A DNA stretch of 64,000 nucleotides from an uncultured Clostridia bacterium (GCA_944392805.1 CALXXZ010000003.1:62001-126000), one strand, 5' to 3'. Shown: positions 44,723-53,907, counted from the first letter of the stretch. Translations and numbers: made by a program. The notes: generated by a model not told the origin, from the sequence alone.

Positions 44723-45586
44723 ATGAAAAATGAACTCATAAAAACAGAAATAATAGTAAAATCTACTTCTATAAGAGTTATGAGAGTTAGAGATATAGAT
44801 TATATTTCTTTAACTGATTTAGCAAAATTTAAGGATAAAGAGAGATTTGATTATATTATTCAAAATTGGCTTAGAAGTAAACACACATTGGAATATGTCG
44901 GAACATGGGAATTATTATATAATCCTGATTTTAATTCCACCGAATTCGATGGGTTTAAAAATGAAGCTGGTACACATTCTTTTGTAATGACACCTAAAAG
45001 ATGGATAAATTCAACAAATGCAATTGGAATAGTATCAAAACAAGGTAGATATAATAGTGGAACTTATGCTCATCCAGATATAGCTTTTGAATTTGCAAGT
45101 TGGATAAGTGCTGAATTCAAGTTATATTTAGTTCAAGAATTTGAAAGGCTAAAGCAAAATGAAAGTTATCAAAACAAAATTAATTGGTCCGTTAGACGAG
45201 AACTTGCAAAAACAAATTACAGAATACATACTGATAGCATAAAAGAAAATATAATTCCTACACTTACAGAAAAGCAAAAATTATATGCTTATGCAAATGA
45301 AGCAGATTTACTAAATGTTGCATTATTTGGTATGACTGCAAAAGAATGGAAAGATAAAAATCCAACTTTAGATGGTAATATGCGAGACTATGCAAATGTT
45401 CTTCAGTTAGTAATTTTAAGTAATTTAGAAAATCTTAATGCTGAAATGATAGAACAAGGAATTGAACAAAAAGTAAGACTTGAAAGATTAAATACTATAG
45501 CTAAAAAACAATATCAAATTTTACAAAATAATGGTAGTATTAAAAAAATAGAAAATCTAGATAATAATATAAAAAGATTAAAATAA
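44723..45586 (+). CDS. KilA-N domain protein
   Basis: About 287 residues from ATG 44723 (GGAAGTG 8 nt upstream; the TTG at 44708 is rejected). The KilA-N domain covers residues 1-140: YISLTDLAKFKDKERFDYIIQNWLRSKHTLEYVGTWELLYNPDF and HSFVMTPKRWINSTNAIGIVSKQGRYNSGTYAHPDIAFEFASWISAEFKLYLVQEFERLK. The C-terminal 130 residues are helical. KilA-N proteins are DNA-binding proteins typical of phages and other mobile DNA, and sometimes domesticated. No other phage gene is near, so this is a solitary, highly promoted remnant or a resident regulator. Function unknown. Confidence 0.85.
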   Translation: MKNELIKTEIIVKSTSIRVMRVRDIDYISLTDLAKFKDKERFDYIIQNWLRSKHTLEYVGTWELLYNPDFNSTEFDGFKNEAGTHSFVMTPKRWINSTNAIGIVSKQGRYNSGTYAHPDIAFEFASWISAEFKLYLVQEFERLKQNESYQNKINWSVRRELAKTNYRIHTDSIKENIIPTLTEKQKLYAYANEADLLNVALFGMTAKEWKDKNPTLDGNMRDYANVLQLVILSNLENLNAEMIEQGIEQKVRLERLNTIAKKQYQILQNNGSIKKIENLDNNIKRLK

Positions 45587-45591
45587 CAAAA

Positions 45592-45620
45592 TGGACAGAA
45601 CTTAAATTTTCTGCCCTTTT
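45592..45620 (+). terminator. Terminator after the KilA-N gene
   Basis: Imperfect stem GGACAGAA/TTCTGCCC followed by TTTT. It lies between the KilA-N stop and the convergent htpG stop. Confidence 0.6.
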
Positions 45621-45646
45621 ATGTAAATTTTTAAATAAGGATGTCC

Positions 45647-47470
45647 CTATGGTAAAAACTTACAAACCAAATTACTAATTTCTGTAGGATTTTCTATTGG
45701 AAGTCCTTCAATTAATCTAGCTTGTGCATATAATATTTTTGTATAATCTTTTAAATCATCTTTATTATTTTCATACAATTTCTTTAATTTCTCAACAATA
45801 GGATGATTTTCATTAATCTCAAGAATTGTTTGTGCTTTAACTTTTTGCTCATTTGGCATAGAATTTATAACCTTTTCCATTTTTACTGATAAATCACCTT
45901 CACTTGTTAAACACACAGGATGATTTTTCAATTTATGAGTTAGTCTAATTCCATCAACTTCGCTATTTATAGCTTCTTTCATGAAGTCAAACATAGCTTT
46001 ATTCTCTTCATTAACTTTTTTAAGTTCTTCTTTTTCTTCAGTAGTTTCTAAATCAGTACTATCTGCACACACATTTGCGAATTTCTTTCCTTCATATTCT
46101 TGTAAAGTTTGCATTACAAACTCATCAACACTTGCTGGTAAATATAGCATTTCATAACCTTTATCTTTTACAGAATCTACTTGTGGTAATAAATCTATTT
46201 TATCTATTGATTCTCCACATGCATAATATATTGAAGTTTGTCCTTCTTTCATTCTTGAAACATATTCGCTTAATGTTACTAATTTCTTTTCTGTTGAAGA
46301 ATAGAACATTAATAAATCTTTTATTTTATCTTTATCAACTCCGAAATTGTTATAAGTTCCATATTTTAATTGCATTCCAAATATATTGAAGAATTTTTCA
46401 TAATTTTCCCTATCATTTTTAAGCATATTTTGCAATTCACTTCTGATTTTATTTTCTATATTTTTAGCAATTATTTTTAATTGTCTATCGTGTTGTAACA
46501 TTTCTCTTGATATGTTTAATGATAAATCTTGACTATCAACAAGTCCTTTTACAAATCCTAAATAGTCTGGCAATAAATCACTACATTTGTCCATTATTAA
46601 TACACCATTAGAATATAATTGTAATCCTTTTTCATAATCTTGAGAATAGTAATCATAAGGTAAATGTGCAGGAATATATAATAATGCATTATAACTGAAT
46701 TGACCTTCTACTGATGAATGTATTACTTTTAGTGGTTGTAAGAAATCATTGAATTTTTCAGTATAAAAACTATTGTATTCTTCTTTTGTTACTTTACTTT
46801 TTTCTTTTTTCCATATTGGAATCATACTATTTATAGTTTCAGTTCCCATTTTTATTGGATATCTAATATAGTCAGAGTATTTTTTAATTAATTCTTGTAA
46901 TTTGTAATCTTCCAAAAATTCACTATATTTTTCTTCTTCATTATCTTGTTTTATATGTAAAGTAATTGTAGTTCCAGTATCTTTTTTATCACATGGTTCT
47001 ATTGTATATCCTTCTACTCCTGATGATTCCCATTTATAACCTTGCTCACTATCAACCGATTTACTTTCTACTGTTACTTTATCACTTACCATAAATGCTG
47101 AATAAAATCCAACACCAAATTGTCCAATTATATTTATATCTTCTTTTTGTTCATTTGCTTGTTTAAATGCTAGTGACCCACTTTTTGCAATTGTTCCTAA
47201 ATTGTTTTCTAATTCTTTATCTGTCATACCACAACCATTATCTTTTATAACAATTTTTCTATTTTCTTTGTCTACCTCTATTTTTATTTCTAATTTTGTA
47301 CGGTCAACTGTTATATTTTTGTCAGTTAATGAACGATAATATAATTTGTCTATCGCATCACTTGCATTTGAGATTAATTCTCTTAAAAATATTTCTTTGT
47401 TTGTATAAATTGAATTTATCATTAAATCTAATAATCTTTTTGATTCTGCTTTAAATTGTTTTGTTCCCAT
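45647..47470 (-). CDS. htpG: Hsp90-family chaperone HtpG
   Basis: A 607-residue ATP-dependent chaperone. The GHKL ATPase domain shows [18 protein letters not shown] (residues 25-42), [24 protein letters not shown] and [10 protein letters not shown]; the middle domain has [32 protein letters not shown] and the catalytic-loop Arg in [13 protein letters not shown]; the C-terminal dimerisation domain ends the protein. The promoter TTGACA-17-TATAAT is overlapped by a CIRCE element, so HrcA repression and heat induction are expected. GGAGAG precedes the ATG. Confidence 0.96.
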   Translation of the reverse strand: MGTKQFKAESKRLLDLMINSIYTNKEIFLRELISNASDAIDKLYYRSLTDKNITVDRTKLEIKIEVDKENRKIVIKDNGCGMTDKELENNLGTIAKSGSLAFKQANEQKEDINIIGQFGVGFYSAFMVSDKVTVESKSVDSEQGYKWESSGVEGYTIEPCDKKDTGTTITLHIKQDNEEEKYSEFLEDYKLQELIKKYSDYIRYPIKMGTETINSMIPIWKKEKSKVTKEEYNSFYTEKFNDFLQPLKVIHSSVEGQFSYNALLYIPAHLPYDYYSQDYEKGLQLYSNGVLIMDKCSDLLPDYLGFVKGLVDSQDLSLNISREMLQHDRQLKIIAKNIENKIRSELQNMLKNDRENYEKFFNIFGMQLKYGTYNNFGVDKDKIKDLLMFYSSTEKKLVTLSEYVSRMKEGQTSIYYACGESIDKIDLLPQVDSVKDKGYEMLYLPASVDEFVMQTLQEYEGKKFANVCADSTDLETTEEKEELKKVNEENKAMFDFMKEAINSEVDGIRLTHKLKNHPVCLTSEGDLSVKMEKVINSMPNEQKVKAQTILEINENHPIVEKLKKLYENNKDDLKDYTKILYAQARLIEGLPIENPTEISNLVCKFLP

Positions 47471-47499
47471 AATAAAAACACTCTCCTTTTCAATTGCTA

Positions 47500-47528
47500 A
47501 TTATATATCTTTATTTTAGCAATGTCAA
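47500..47528 (-). promoter_or_regulatory. htpG promoter
   Basis: On the minus strand TTGACA (47528-47523), 17-nt spacer, TATAAT (47505-47500): full consensus. The -35 box is embedded in the CIRCE-like operator. Confidence 0.85.
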
Positions 47529-47542
47529 GAAAAGAGTGCTAA
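47516..47542. promoter_or_regulatory. CIRCE operator (HrcA binding site) at htpG
   Basis: TTAGCAATG-N9-GAGTGCTAA (47516-47524, 47534-47542). The established CIRCE is TTAGCACTC-N9-GAGTGCTAA: one half-site is perfect and the other differs at three positions, with the exact 9-nt spacing kept. Confidence 0.82.
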
Positions 47543-47564
47543 TTTTCACGAATTTTTCACAATC

Positions 47565-48899
47565 TTATAATCCCATTATTGCTGTGGCAATCTGGAAATA
47601 TACCAATATTGAAAATATATCTACTAAAGTTGTAATAAGTGGTGCAGCCATAATAGCTGGATCTAGTTTTAATTTTTTAGCAAGTAATGGCAATAAACAG
47701 CCAAGCATTTTTGCTAATGCGACAGTTCCTATTAATGTTAAGCCTATTACTATTGCTAATTGTAAATCTTCATATTGAATTAATATTCTTATACCATTTA
47801 CAATTGCTAATACAATTCCTACTATAATAGAAACTCTTATTTCTTTCCATAAAACTTTGAATACATCTTTTAATCTAATTTCATCTGTAGCAAGTCCACG
47901 AATAATCAAGGTTGAACTTTGCGAACCACAGTTTCCACCAGTTCCCATTATCATAGGAAGAAATGCTACTAGTAGTGGCACTGCTGCAAATGCATTTTCA
48001 TATTTTGTAATTATCCCACCTGTTATTGCTGATGAAAGCATCAATATTAATAGCCATAAAATTCTACTTTTTGCATGTTTGAATACTGAGGTTTCAAAAT
48101 ATCCATCTTCATTTGGTTGGATAGCTGCCATTTTTTCAAAGTCTTCTGAAACTTCTTCTTGCAATACATTTATTGCATCATCTACTGTTACAATTCCTAC
48201 AAGTCTATTTTCTGTATCAACTACAGGTAGTGCATAAAAATCATATTTATCAAAAGCTTTTGCAACGTCTTCTTGGTCATCTGTTGTATTTACAGAAATA
48301 ATGTTTGTCTCCATTATATCTTTTATCACTGTGTCTTTACCTGCTAACAATATATCTTTTATGTTTATTATTCCTTGCAATATTCTCTTAGAATTTAAAA
48401 CATAGCATGTATGAATTGTTTCTGAATCTGTACCTATATCACGTATTCTTTGTAATGCATCTTCTACAGTCATAGTCTCTTTTAAATCTATAAATTCTGT
48501 TGTCATTATACTTCCTGCGCTATCTTCAGGATATTTTAACAACTCATTTATTATTTTCCTATCTGATTTGCTTACTGCTTTTAAAATTTTTGGTACTATA
48601 TTTGAAGGCATTTCTTCTATTAAGTCTACTGTATCATCCATGAATAATTCATCCATGACATTTCGAAGTTCTGTATCTGTTAAGTCTTGTATTAGTCTTT
48701 CTCTTCTGTCTGATTCCATATATGAAAAAGTCATACCAGCTTTTTCTTTTGATAATATTCTAAATACTTTTACTACACTTTCTTTATCTAACTCATCTAA
48801 GAGTGCTGATATATCAGCACTCTTCATATCTTTTAATTTATCTTTTAATTCATTAAATTTCTTTTGTTCTAATAATTCTTTTATTTCTTCTAATTCCAT
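47565..48899 (-). CDS. mgtE: Magnesium transporter MgtE
   Basis: A 444-residue Mg2+ channel/transporter. The superhelical N domain (residues 1-125: LLEQKKFNELKDKLKDMKSADISALLDEL, LFMDDTVDLIEEMPSNIVPKILKAV), two CBS domains (about 135-255: MTTEFIDLKETMTVEDALQRIR, FYALPVVDTENRLVGIVTVDDAINVL), a plug helix and five transmembrane helices with LVAFLPMIMGTGGNCGSQSSTLIIRGLATDEI, which holds the conserved Pro and Gly of the pore entrance, and the C-terminal APLITTLVDIFSILVYFQIA with the pore Asp. All domains are intact. It is a single gene after the htpG promoter region. Confidence 0.94.
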   Translation of the reverse strand: MELEEIKELLEQKKFNELKDKLKDMKSADISALLDELDKESVVKVFRILSKEKAGMTFSYMESDRRERLIQDLTDTELRNVMDELFMDDTVDLIEEMPSNIVPKILKAVSKSDRKIINELLKYPEDSAGSIMTTEFIDLKETMTVEDALQRIRDIGTDSETIHTCYVLNSKRILQGIINIKDILLAGKDTVIKDIMETNIISVNTTDDQEDVAKAFDKYDFYALPVVDTENRLVGIVTVDDAINVLQEEVSEDFEKMAAIQPNEDGYFETSVFKHAKSRILWLLILMLSSAITGGIITKYENAFAAVPLLVAFLPMIMGTGGNCGSQSSTLIIRGLATDEIRLKDVFKVLWKEIRVSIIVGIVLAIVNGIRILIQYEDLQLAIVIGLTLIGTVALAKMLGCLLPLLAKKLKLDPAIMAAPLITTLVDIFSILVYFQIATAIMGL

Positions 48900-48938
48900 T
48901 TCTTACCCCCTATATCTTCTCAGAAATGGATATATGTT

Positions 48939-49316
48939 CTATTCTACCTCTTTTCTCCATAAACCGTGTTTGTTGCAATATGCATACAAGATTGCACCTT
49001 TTGAATAGCAGAATTTAGCTTGTGCTTCTTCTCCTGGTTTGAAGTACACAGTTTTTTCTTTATTTCCATCTACTACACATACCCATTCTATATAATGTTC
49101 TTCTTCCATTACATGATTTACTTTTACTACTATTTTATTTCCTACTATTTCATAAGTTGGAACATGCTTCTCAACTGCAGCATCAACCGAGTTAGGTTCC
49201 AATTCTTGCATTGGTTCATCACAACATTTTATTCCACATCCATTACAATTACAGTCTTGCAATACTTTTACCATTGCTCCACAATGTTTACATTTTTTAA
49301 TTACTAATTTGTTCAT
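48939..49316 (-). CDS. dfx: Desulfoferrodoxin-type superoxide reductase
   Basis: Reduces superoxide to peroxide without producing O2, a typical anaerobe defence. The 125 residues have an N-terminal desulforedoxin-like Fe(Cys)4 site (KKCKHCGAM and GIKCCDEP) and the catalytic neelaredoxin domain with EKHVPTYE, VNHVMEEEHYIEWV and the C-terminal FCYSKGAILYAYCNKHGLW, giving the four His and one Cys ligands. An extra CNCNGCG segment between the two Cys pairs is unusual. It overlaps the upstream hypothetical gene by 20 bp. Confidence 0.94.
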   Translation of the reverse strand: MNKLVIKKCKHCGAMVKVLQDCNCNGCGIKCCDEPMQELEPNSVDAAVEKHVPTYEIVGNKIVVKVNHVMEEEHYIEWVCVVDGNKEKTVYFKPGEEAQAKFCYSKGAILYAYCNKHGLWRKEVE

Positions 49317-49980
49317 TTTTTATTTCCTCCTTAACTATTAATTCATTTAAGTTTATATATCTGTTAGCTTTTTTATCTTTTTTTAAAATATAGTTTTTTA
49401 AGTCTTGAATTTTCTGGTCAGCAATTTTACTATTTTCATTATCTTCAAATTTATATACTAATTTATAATCTAATAATTTATTTTCTTTTTCATTCTCTTG
49501 TACTTCAAAGCCACTGAGCAGTTCCTTTTGGTCTATATTGTCTACAATATATTTTAAATATCTTTCTCCAAAATCATCTTGTGTCATATGATTTGCTCTG
49601 TATATTGTAAATTCTATTTTATTATATTTCCACTTGGTTGGTTTTACTTTATATATTATTTCCTTATTTCCTGTTTCTCGCGAGAGTTCTTTTAAATTCA
49701 TATCATATACATCTTCTATTATTCTAACAGGATCAAAATTCTGTAATCCCTCAACATAGTTCAATAATGTTACTATTAGTGCAAGTCCAAGCAAAGTGCA
49801 AAATATCAAAAACCATCCAATTATTATTCTTCCTATAGTTTTACTTATTCTAAATGTTAATGTTTTTTTCTTTCCCTTGTGCATATCTCTTGACAGTATT
49901 TCTAGTCTTTTTTTGTTTTCTTCTTGTTCATACTGATATTGTTTTATCTTTTGTTCCAATTCTTTTTCATCTTCTGTCAT
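49297..49980 (-). CDS. Bitopic membrane protein, function unknown
   Basis: A 227-residue protein: a cytoplasmic coiled-coil-like start (EDEKELEQKIKQYQYEQEENKKRLEIL), one transmembrane helix (about residues 50-73, RIIIGWFLIFCTLLGLALIVTLL) and an extracellular domain of about 150 residues with FTIYRANHMTQDDFGERYLKYIVDNIDQKELLSGFEVQENE. I recognise no family. It lies between tyrS and the superoxide reductase on the same strand, overlapping the latter, so the two are probably co-translated. A structural or sensing role at the membrane is a guess. Confidence 0.7.
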   Translation of the reverse strand: MTEDEKELEQKIKQYQYEQEENKKRLEILSRDMHKGKKKTLTFRISKTIGRIIIGWFLIFCTLLGLALIVTLLNYVEGLQNFDPVRIIEDVYDMNLKELSRETGNKEIIYKVKPTKWKYNKIEFTIYRANHMTQDDFGERYLKYIVDNIDQKELLSGFEVQENEKENKLLDYKLVYKFEDNENSKIADQKIQDLKNYILKKDKKANRYINLNELIVKEEIKNEQISN

Positions 49981-50003
49981 ATTTTTCCCCTTTTATAATA
50001 AAT

Positions 50004-51224
50004 TTATACTTTTTTACCTATGTAGTAATTTTTCTTACCTCTTTTTATTACTATATATGTATCTTCAATAAACATATCATCTGTTATCATAGTATCTGAT
50101 GTTTTTTCACCATTAATTGATATCGCTCCACTTGATATAAATTCTCTTGCCTCTCTTTTACTTGAAGCTGCTCCTAATGCAACTAACATATCTACTAATC
50201 CAACATTACTTTGAACTTCTTTAATATCTTGTTCATTAAATAAGTCTTTTATGTCTTGTTTTGACATTTCTTTAAATTTATTGTTAAATAGGTTTTCTGC
50301 TAATTTTTCTGCTTTTTCGTATTCTTCTTTTCCATGTAAAAATGTTATTATTTCTCTTGCTAATGCTTTATGCGCTTCTCTTAATTCAGGGTGTTCATTA
50401 TTTTTCTTTTCTAATTCTTCTATTTCTTCTTTTGATAAGAATGTATATATTTTTAAATAATCTATTACCATTGAATCTTCTACATTTACAAAGAATTGGT
50501 ACAATTTATAACTTGATGTTTTTTCTTTATTTAACCATAATGCATTTCCTTCACTTTTTCCGAACTTTTTGCCTTGAGAGTCTGTTACAAGTGGCATTGT
50601 AAATCCATATACTTCATCACCTGTTGATCTTCTTATCAAATCTATTCCAGCTGTAATATTTCCCCATTGATCTGATCCCGCACATTGTAAATCTACATTT
50701 TTATGTTCATGTAAATATTTGAAGTCTAATGCTTGTAATATCATATATGAAAATTCTGTATATGTTATTCCTGATTCTAATCTTCTTCTTATTATGTCTT
50801 TGTCTAACATATAATTTACATTAAAGTATTTTCCATAATCTCTTAAAAAGTCTATTACATTTATATCTTTATACCAATCATTATTATTTACTACTTCAAA
50901 TCCAAATATATCTTCTACTTGTTTTTTTAATGCTTCAAAGTTTTTTCTAACTTCTTCTTTGCTTATCATTGCTCTTTCTGTTGTAGGTCTTGGATCTCCT
51001 ATCATTCCTGTTCCACCACCTACTAATAGTATTGGATGATGACCAGCGTCTTTTAATCTTTTTGATATTAAAAAACTTGATAAGTGTCCTACATGCAAAC
51101 TGTCTGCTGTTGGGTCAGTTCCTATATAAAAACTCATTCCACCTTTATTTAATTTTTCTTCTAATTCTGGACTTGATATATCTTTTATTAGTCCTCTCCA
51201 TTTTAATTCTTCTACTAGTGTCAT
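50004..51224 (-). CDS. tyrS: Tyrosine--tRNA ligase
   Basis: A 406-residue class I synthetase charging tRNA-Tyr. Seen: the HIGH-type motif FYIGTDPTADSLHVGHLSSF (residues 32-51), GGGTGMIGDPRP, DIIRRRLESGITYTEFSYMILQALDF, QCAGSDQWGNITAGIDLIRR, the KMSKS-type KKFGKSEGNALWL, and a C-terminal S4 RNA-binding domain (VGLVDMLVALGAASSKREAREFISSGAISINGEKT). It has the long TyrRS form common in Firmicutes. No T-box precedes it: only 60 bp separate it from the next gene and these hold a plain promoter. Confidence 0.96.
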   Translation of the reverse strand: MTLVEELKWRGLIKDISSPELEEKLNKGGMSFYIGTDPTADSLHVGHLSSFLISKRLKDAGHHPILLVGGGTGMIGDPRPTTERAMISKEEVRKNFEALKKQVEDIFGFEVVNNNDWYKDINVIDFLRDYGKYFNVNYMLDKDIIRRRLESGITYTEFSYMILQALDFKYLHEHKNVDLQCAGSDQWGNITAGIDLIRRSTGDEVYGFTMPLVTDSQGKKFGKSEGNALWLNKEKTSSYKLYQFFVNVEDSMVIDYLKIYTFLSKEEIEELEKKNNEHPELREAHKALAREIITFLHGKEEYEKAEKLAENLFNNKFKEMSKQDIKDLFNEQDIKEVQSNVGLVDMLVALGAASSKREAREFISSGAISINGEKTSDTMITDDMFIEDTYIVIKRGKKNYYIGKKV

Positions 51225-51250
51225 GCTTATTTCCCCCTTTTTGCGCTTTT

Positions 51251-51279
51251 ATTATACTACTTTTTTTGTTTTTTTTCAA
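51251..51279 (-). promoter_or_regulatory. tyrS promoter
   Basis: On the minus strand TTGAAA (51279-51274), 17-nt spacer, TATAAT (51256-51251), giving a leader of about 25 nt without room for a T-box. Confidence 0.78.
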
Positions 51280-51283
51280 TACT

Positions 51284-51916
51284 TCAATTTCTATTTGTAA
51301 TTAAAAATGTAGGTATTCCTGATGAATATGGTGCTATATCATAGTGTTGAAAATATATTACAACTCCATTTGGAGTTAAATAAAAACTCTTAGGATTAAA
51401 AGTATTTATCATTAAATTACATGCATCTTCAAAATAAATTTCTGGATTTTGAGATATCTGTTTGCTTATTGATTTTAATATATCTAAAATAAAATATGGA
51501 TTTCCTCTATATAGTTCATATAATTCAATTGTTTTATTAAATCTAAAATTCCACGTTTGAGAAGCTCTTACAGTATTTCCATGTGCACCACCAGTATAAA
51601 TATACTCATCTGTATATAGACTTAAAATATGACCAGAATTTAATGTTATTTCATATTTTCTATATACTTCATACATTCTTTGTGGATATCCGTTTTCTTT
51701 ATTGAATTTATATAGTTCTACACTATCATTATATAATTCATTTTCTGCACGCTTTTTTAACTTAAGTGCTAAACTTTCATTATATGTATTAAACTTGAAT
51801 TCTCCTACTTTGTTATTATTTATAATTATTGTAGGATATTCAATATGATATTTTAATACTACTGTATTGTCATAAGTTAATTCTTTTTCTAAAATATTAT
51901 TTTTGATTTTTAACAT
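51284..51916 (-). CDS. RsiV-like (DUF4163/DUF3298) protein
   Basis: About 210 residues. I start at ATG 51916 (GGGAGGATTAT upstream) rather than 51931. The N-terminal half is DUF4163-like and the C-terminal half is the DUF3298/RsiV fold: EYIYTGGAHGNTVRASQTWNFRFNKTIELYELYRGNPYFILDILKSISKQI, then FYLTPNGVVIYFQHYDIAPYSSGIPTFLI. RsiV is an anti-sigma factor that binds lysozyme, but this protein has no signal peptide or membrane helix, so it may be cytoplasmic. Its Shine-Dalgarno is paired by an upstream arm as in yabP and dpaB, which raises the possibility of sporulation control. Function is not established. Confidence 0.75.
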   Translation of the reverse strand: MLKIKNNILEKELTYDNTVVLKYHIEYPTIIINNNKVGEFKFNTYNESLALKLKKRAENELYNDSVELYKFNKENGYPQRMYEVYRKYEITLNSGHILSLYTDEYIYTGGAHGNTVRASQTWNFRFNKTIELYELYRGNPYFILDILKSISKQISQNPEIYFEDACNLMINTFNPKSFYLTPNGVVIYFQHYDIAPYSSGIPTFLITNRN

Positions 51917-51919
51917 ATA

Positions 51920-51954
51920 ATCCTCCCACAATAATCTTATGCACGTGGGAGGAT
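51920..51954 (-). promoter_or_regulatory. Hairpin that masks the Shine-Dalgarno of the RsiV-like gene
   Basis: On the minus strand ATCCTCCCAC (51954-51945) is fully complementary to GTGGGAGGAT (51929-51920), which is the ribosome site 4-6 nt before ATG 51916. The 15-nt loop holds CATAAGATTA, a CATA-type -10-like string. Confidence 0.62.
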
Positions 51955-51957
51955 AAA

Positions 51958-52704
51958 TTACACTTCTTTTTTATAAGCATCAATAACTCTTTTTTCTAAA
52001 TCCTCAATTCTGTCTACTTTTTCTAATCCTTCATCTGGATAAATTGGTTTTAATATTTTGGCATGTATACATTTTTTTCTTTTGTATAATGCAAATATTC
52101 CTGTAGGTTCTACAAATTGATATACTATTGGCACTATTGGACAATTTGATTCTACAGCAATTTTAAAAGCTCCTTTTTTGAATGGTCTTATTTTTTCATA
52201 ATATGGCCATAATGAACCTTCTGGATACATATGAACTGTTTTTCCTTCTTGTAATGCTTTTACAATATTTTCCAAAAATTGTTTCATATGTTTTGGTTGT
52301 TTTGGTATTGGTATTGCATATAACAATTTTATTAAATGACGTATAAATGGTATCTGAAAGTTTGATGCAAGTGTTGGGAAATATACTCTTTCAGGAAAAT
52401 TTATTAAGCCATTCATTGTACAATCCATTGGATGTACATGATTTGAAATTGTTACTTTTCCTCCTGATACTTTTCTTAAATTATCTATACCTTCTATGTC
52501 AAATCCAAATAATGCTCTATTTAATATCCATAGAATTGGTGTTGCTACTATAAATAATAGATCTGATATTGTATTAAATATTTTGTTATCATTTATATAT
52601 TTATAATTATCTTTTATTTCGAATTTTAAAGGTTCCCACATGCGAAATATTTGTTCGTCACCTTTTAAATCTAATTCTAATTCATTATAATTAAACTCTT
52701 TCAT
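51958..52704 (-). CDS. 1-acyl-glycerol-3-phosphate acyltransferase-like (PlsC family)
   Basis: A 248-residue membrane-associated acyltransferase. The PlsC motifs are present: block I HX4D as SNHVHPMDC near residue 92, block III region YPEGSLWPYYEKIRPFKKGAF (EGS in place of EGT), and PIVPIVYQF (block IV). A hydrophobic segment (TISDLLFIVATPILWIL) precedes the domain. It would acylate a lyso-lipid at the membrane. It overlaps a GT4 glycosyltransferase by 14 bp, suggesting a small glycolipid operon. The specific acceptor (lysophosphatidate or other) is inferred. Confidence 0.86.
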   Translation of the reverse strand: MKEFNYNELELDLKGDEQIFRMWEPLKFEIKDNYKYINDNKIFNTISDLLFIVATPILWILNRALFGFDIEGIDNLRKVSGGKVTISNHVHPMDCTMNGLINFPERVYFPTLASNFQIPFIRHLIKLLYAIPIPKQPKHMKQFLENIVKALQEGKTVHMYPEGSLWPYYEKIRPFKKGAFKIAVESNCPIVPIVYQFVEPTGIFALYKRKKCIHAKILKPIYPDEGLEKVDRIEDLEKRVIDAYKKEV

Positions 52705-53818
52705 TTATTTCCTCTCTGAACATTTCTTCAATTTGTTCCATACTTTTTTCTATACTGTATTTTTTCGCATTTTCTGCATATTGTTTTTCCATTTGTTCTC
52801 TTTCTTTTTTATTATCTAACCAGTATTCAATTTTTTCTGCTAATTCTTTACTATTTCCTGCTTCAAATGTACTTCTTTCATCAAGTGCAAATTGACTTGT
52901 TGCTGATTTGTTACTTTTTGCAATTATTGGAACTAATCCTGTTGCAATTGCTTCTATACATGATATTGCTTCTATTTCTGCATCAGAAGTATGTATATAT
53001 AAATCAGTATATGCTAAAATTTCTTGTAATTGCTCTTTTGGGCAGAATTTAAATATTGGTTTATTTTTTAGTGTTTCTCCTAATTTTTCATATGCTTTTT
53101 GCTTTGGTCCTTTTCCTGCAAATATTAATTGTATTTTATCAGCATATTTAGTTTGTTTTACTGCTTCTATTAATACATCTTGTCTTTTTTCTCCTGATAA
53201 TCTTCCTACCATTGTTAATACTATTTTGTCTTTTAATTCTTCTGGTTTTGCTTCTTTTCTATATTTCCAATCAGGTTCTATTCCATTTGATATTACATGT
53301 AATTTTGCTTTATATCCATGTTTTTTTAATTCATCAGCAATGAATTTGCTTGGACAATGTATATGATTAAATTCATCAAAAAATACTTTTTTAAATAATG
53401 TGTATAGTGTATCATTTACTTTTTCTTTTTTACCTAAACCAATTGTATATGTTATATTTTCTGGTTGTACATGAAATGCGGATGTCATTGGTTTATTCAT
53501 TTCTTTTGCTATTTTCATTCCTTTTATTGATAACCAAAATGGCATATAAAAATGTACAACTTCTGCCCACTCTATAGCCTCTCTTAATTTTTCCTCATCT
53601 GCTTTTGCAAATTCCATTCCTTGTGATGTTACTATTTTATTTACTATTGGTACTAATTTTATTTTTTCTACTGAGTATTTTCCTTCTTCTTCTTTTCCTG
53701 TTCCTATTACTCTTACTTCATGTCCTCTTTTTCTTAAATTTAATACAAATCTTCTTGCTGAAATTGTTGTTCCATTATTTGCTCCATCATATTGGTCTAT
53801 TACTATTAATATTTTCAT
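52691..53818 (-). CDS. Family 4 glycosyltransferase
   Basis: About 375 residues, starting MKILIVIDQYDG at 53818; GAGGT lies 6 nt upstream, and a TATAAT box at about 53851 places the transcript start close to the upstream ATG 53839. GT-B fold: N-terminal domain with GANNGTTISARRFVLNLRKRGHEVRVIG and VHFYMPFWLSIKGM, then VISNGIEPDWKYR, LTMVGRLSGEKRQDVLIEAV, IFAGKGPKQKAY and the donor-site EX7E motif in SDAEIEAISCIEAIATGLVPII. It resembles diacylglycerol or lipid glucosyltransferases of the alpha-MGlcDAG type. Co-transcribed with the PlsC-like gene. The exact acceptor is inference. Confidence 0.88.
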   Translation of the reverse strand: MKILIVIDQYDGANNGTTISARRFVLNLRKRGHEVRVIGTGKEEEGKYSVEKIKLVPIVNKIVTSQGMEFAKADEEKLREAIEWAEVVHFYMPFWLSIKGMKIAKEMNKPMTSAFHVQPENITYTIGLGKKEKVNDTLYTLFKKVFFDEFNHIHCPSKFIADELKKHGYKAKLHVISNGIEPDWKYRKEAKPEELKDKIVLTMVGRLSGEKRQDVLIEAVKQTKYADKIQLIFAGKGPKQKAYEKLGETLKNKPIFKFCPKEQLQEILAYTDLYIHTSDAEIEAISCIEAIATGLVPIIAKSNKSATSQFALDERSTFEAGNSKELAEKIEYWLDNKKEREQMEKQYAENAKKYSIEKSMEQIEEMFREEINERV

Positions 53819-53907
53819 TTTTACCTCTTCTTTTTTCATTTTCTATTATATTTTAACATATTTTTTTCATTTCGTATAGATTTTTTTTAATATTACAAAA
53901 AATAAAG

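Noticed and set aside
51225..51283. T-box leader for tyrS
   Set aside because: Only about 60 bp are available and they contain a plain promoter; no T-box motif.
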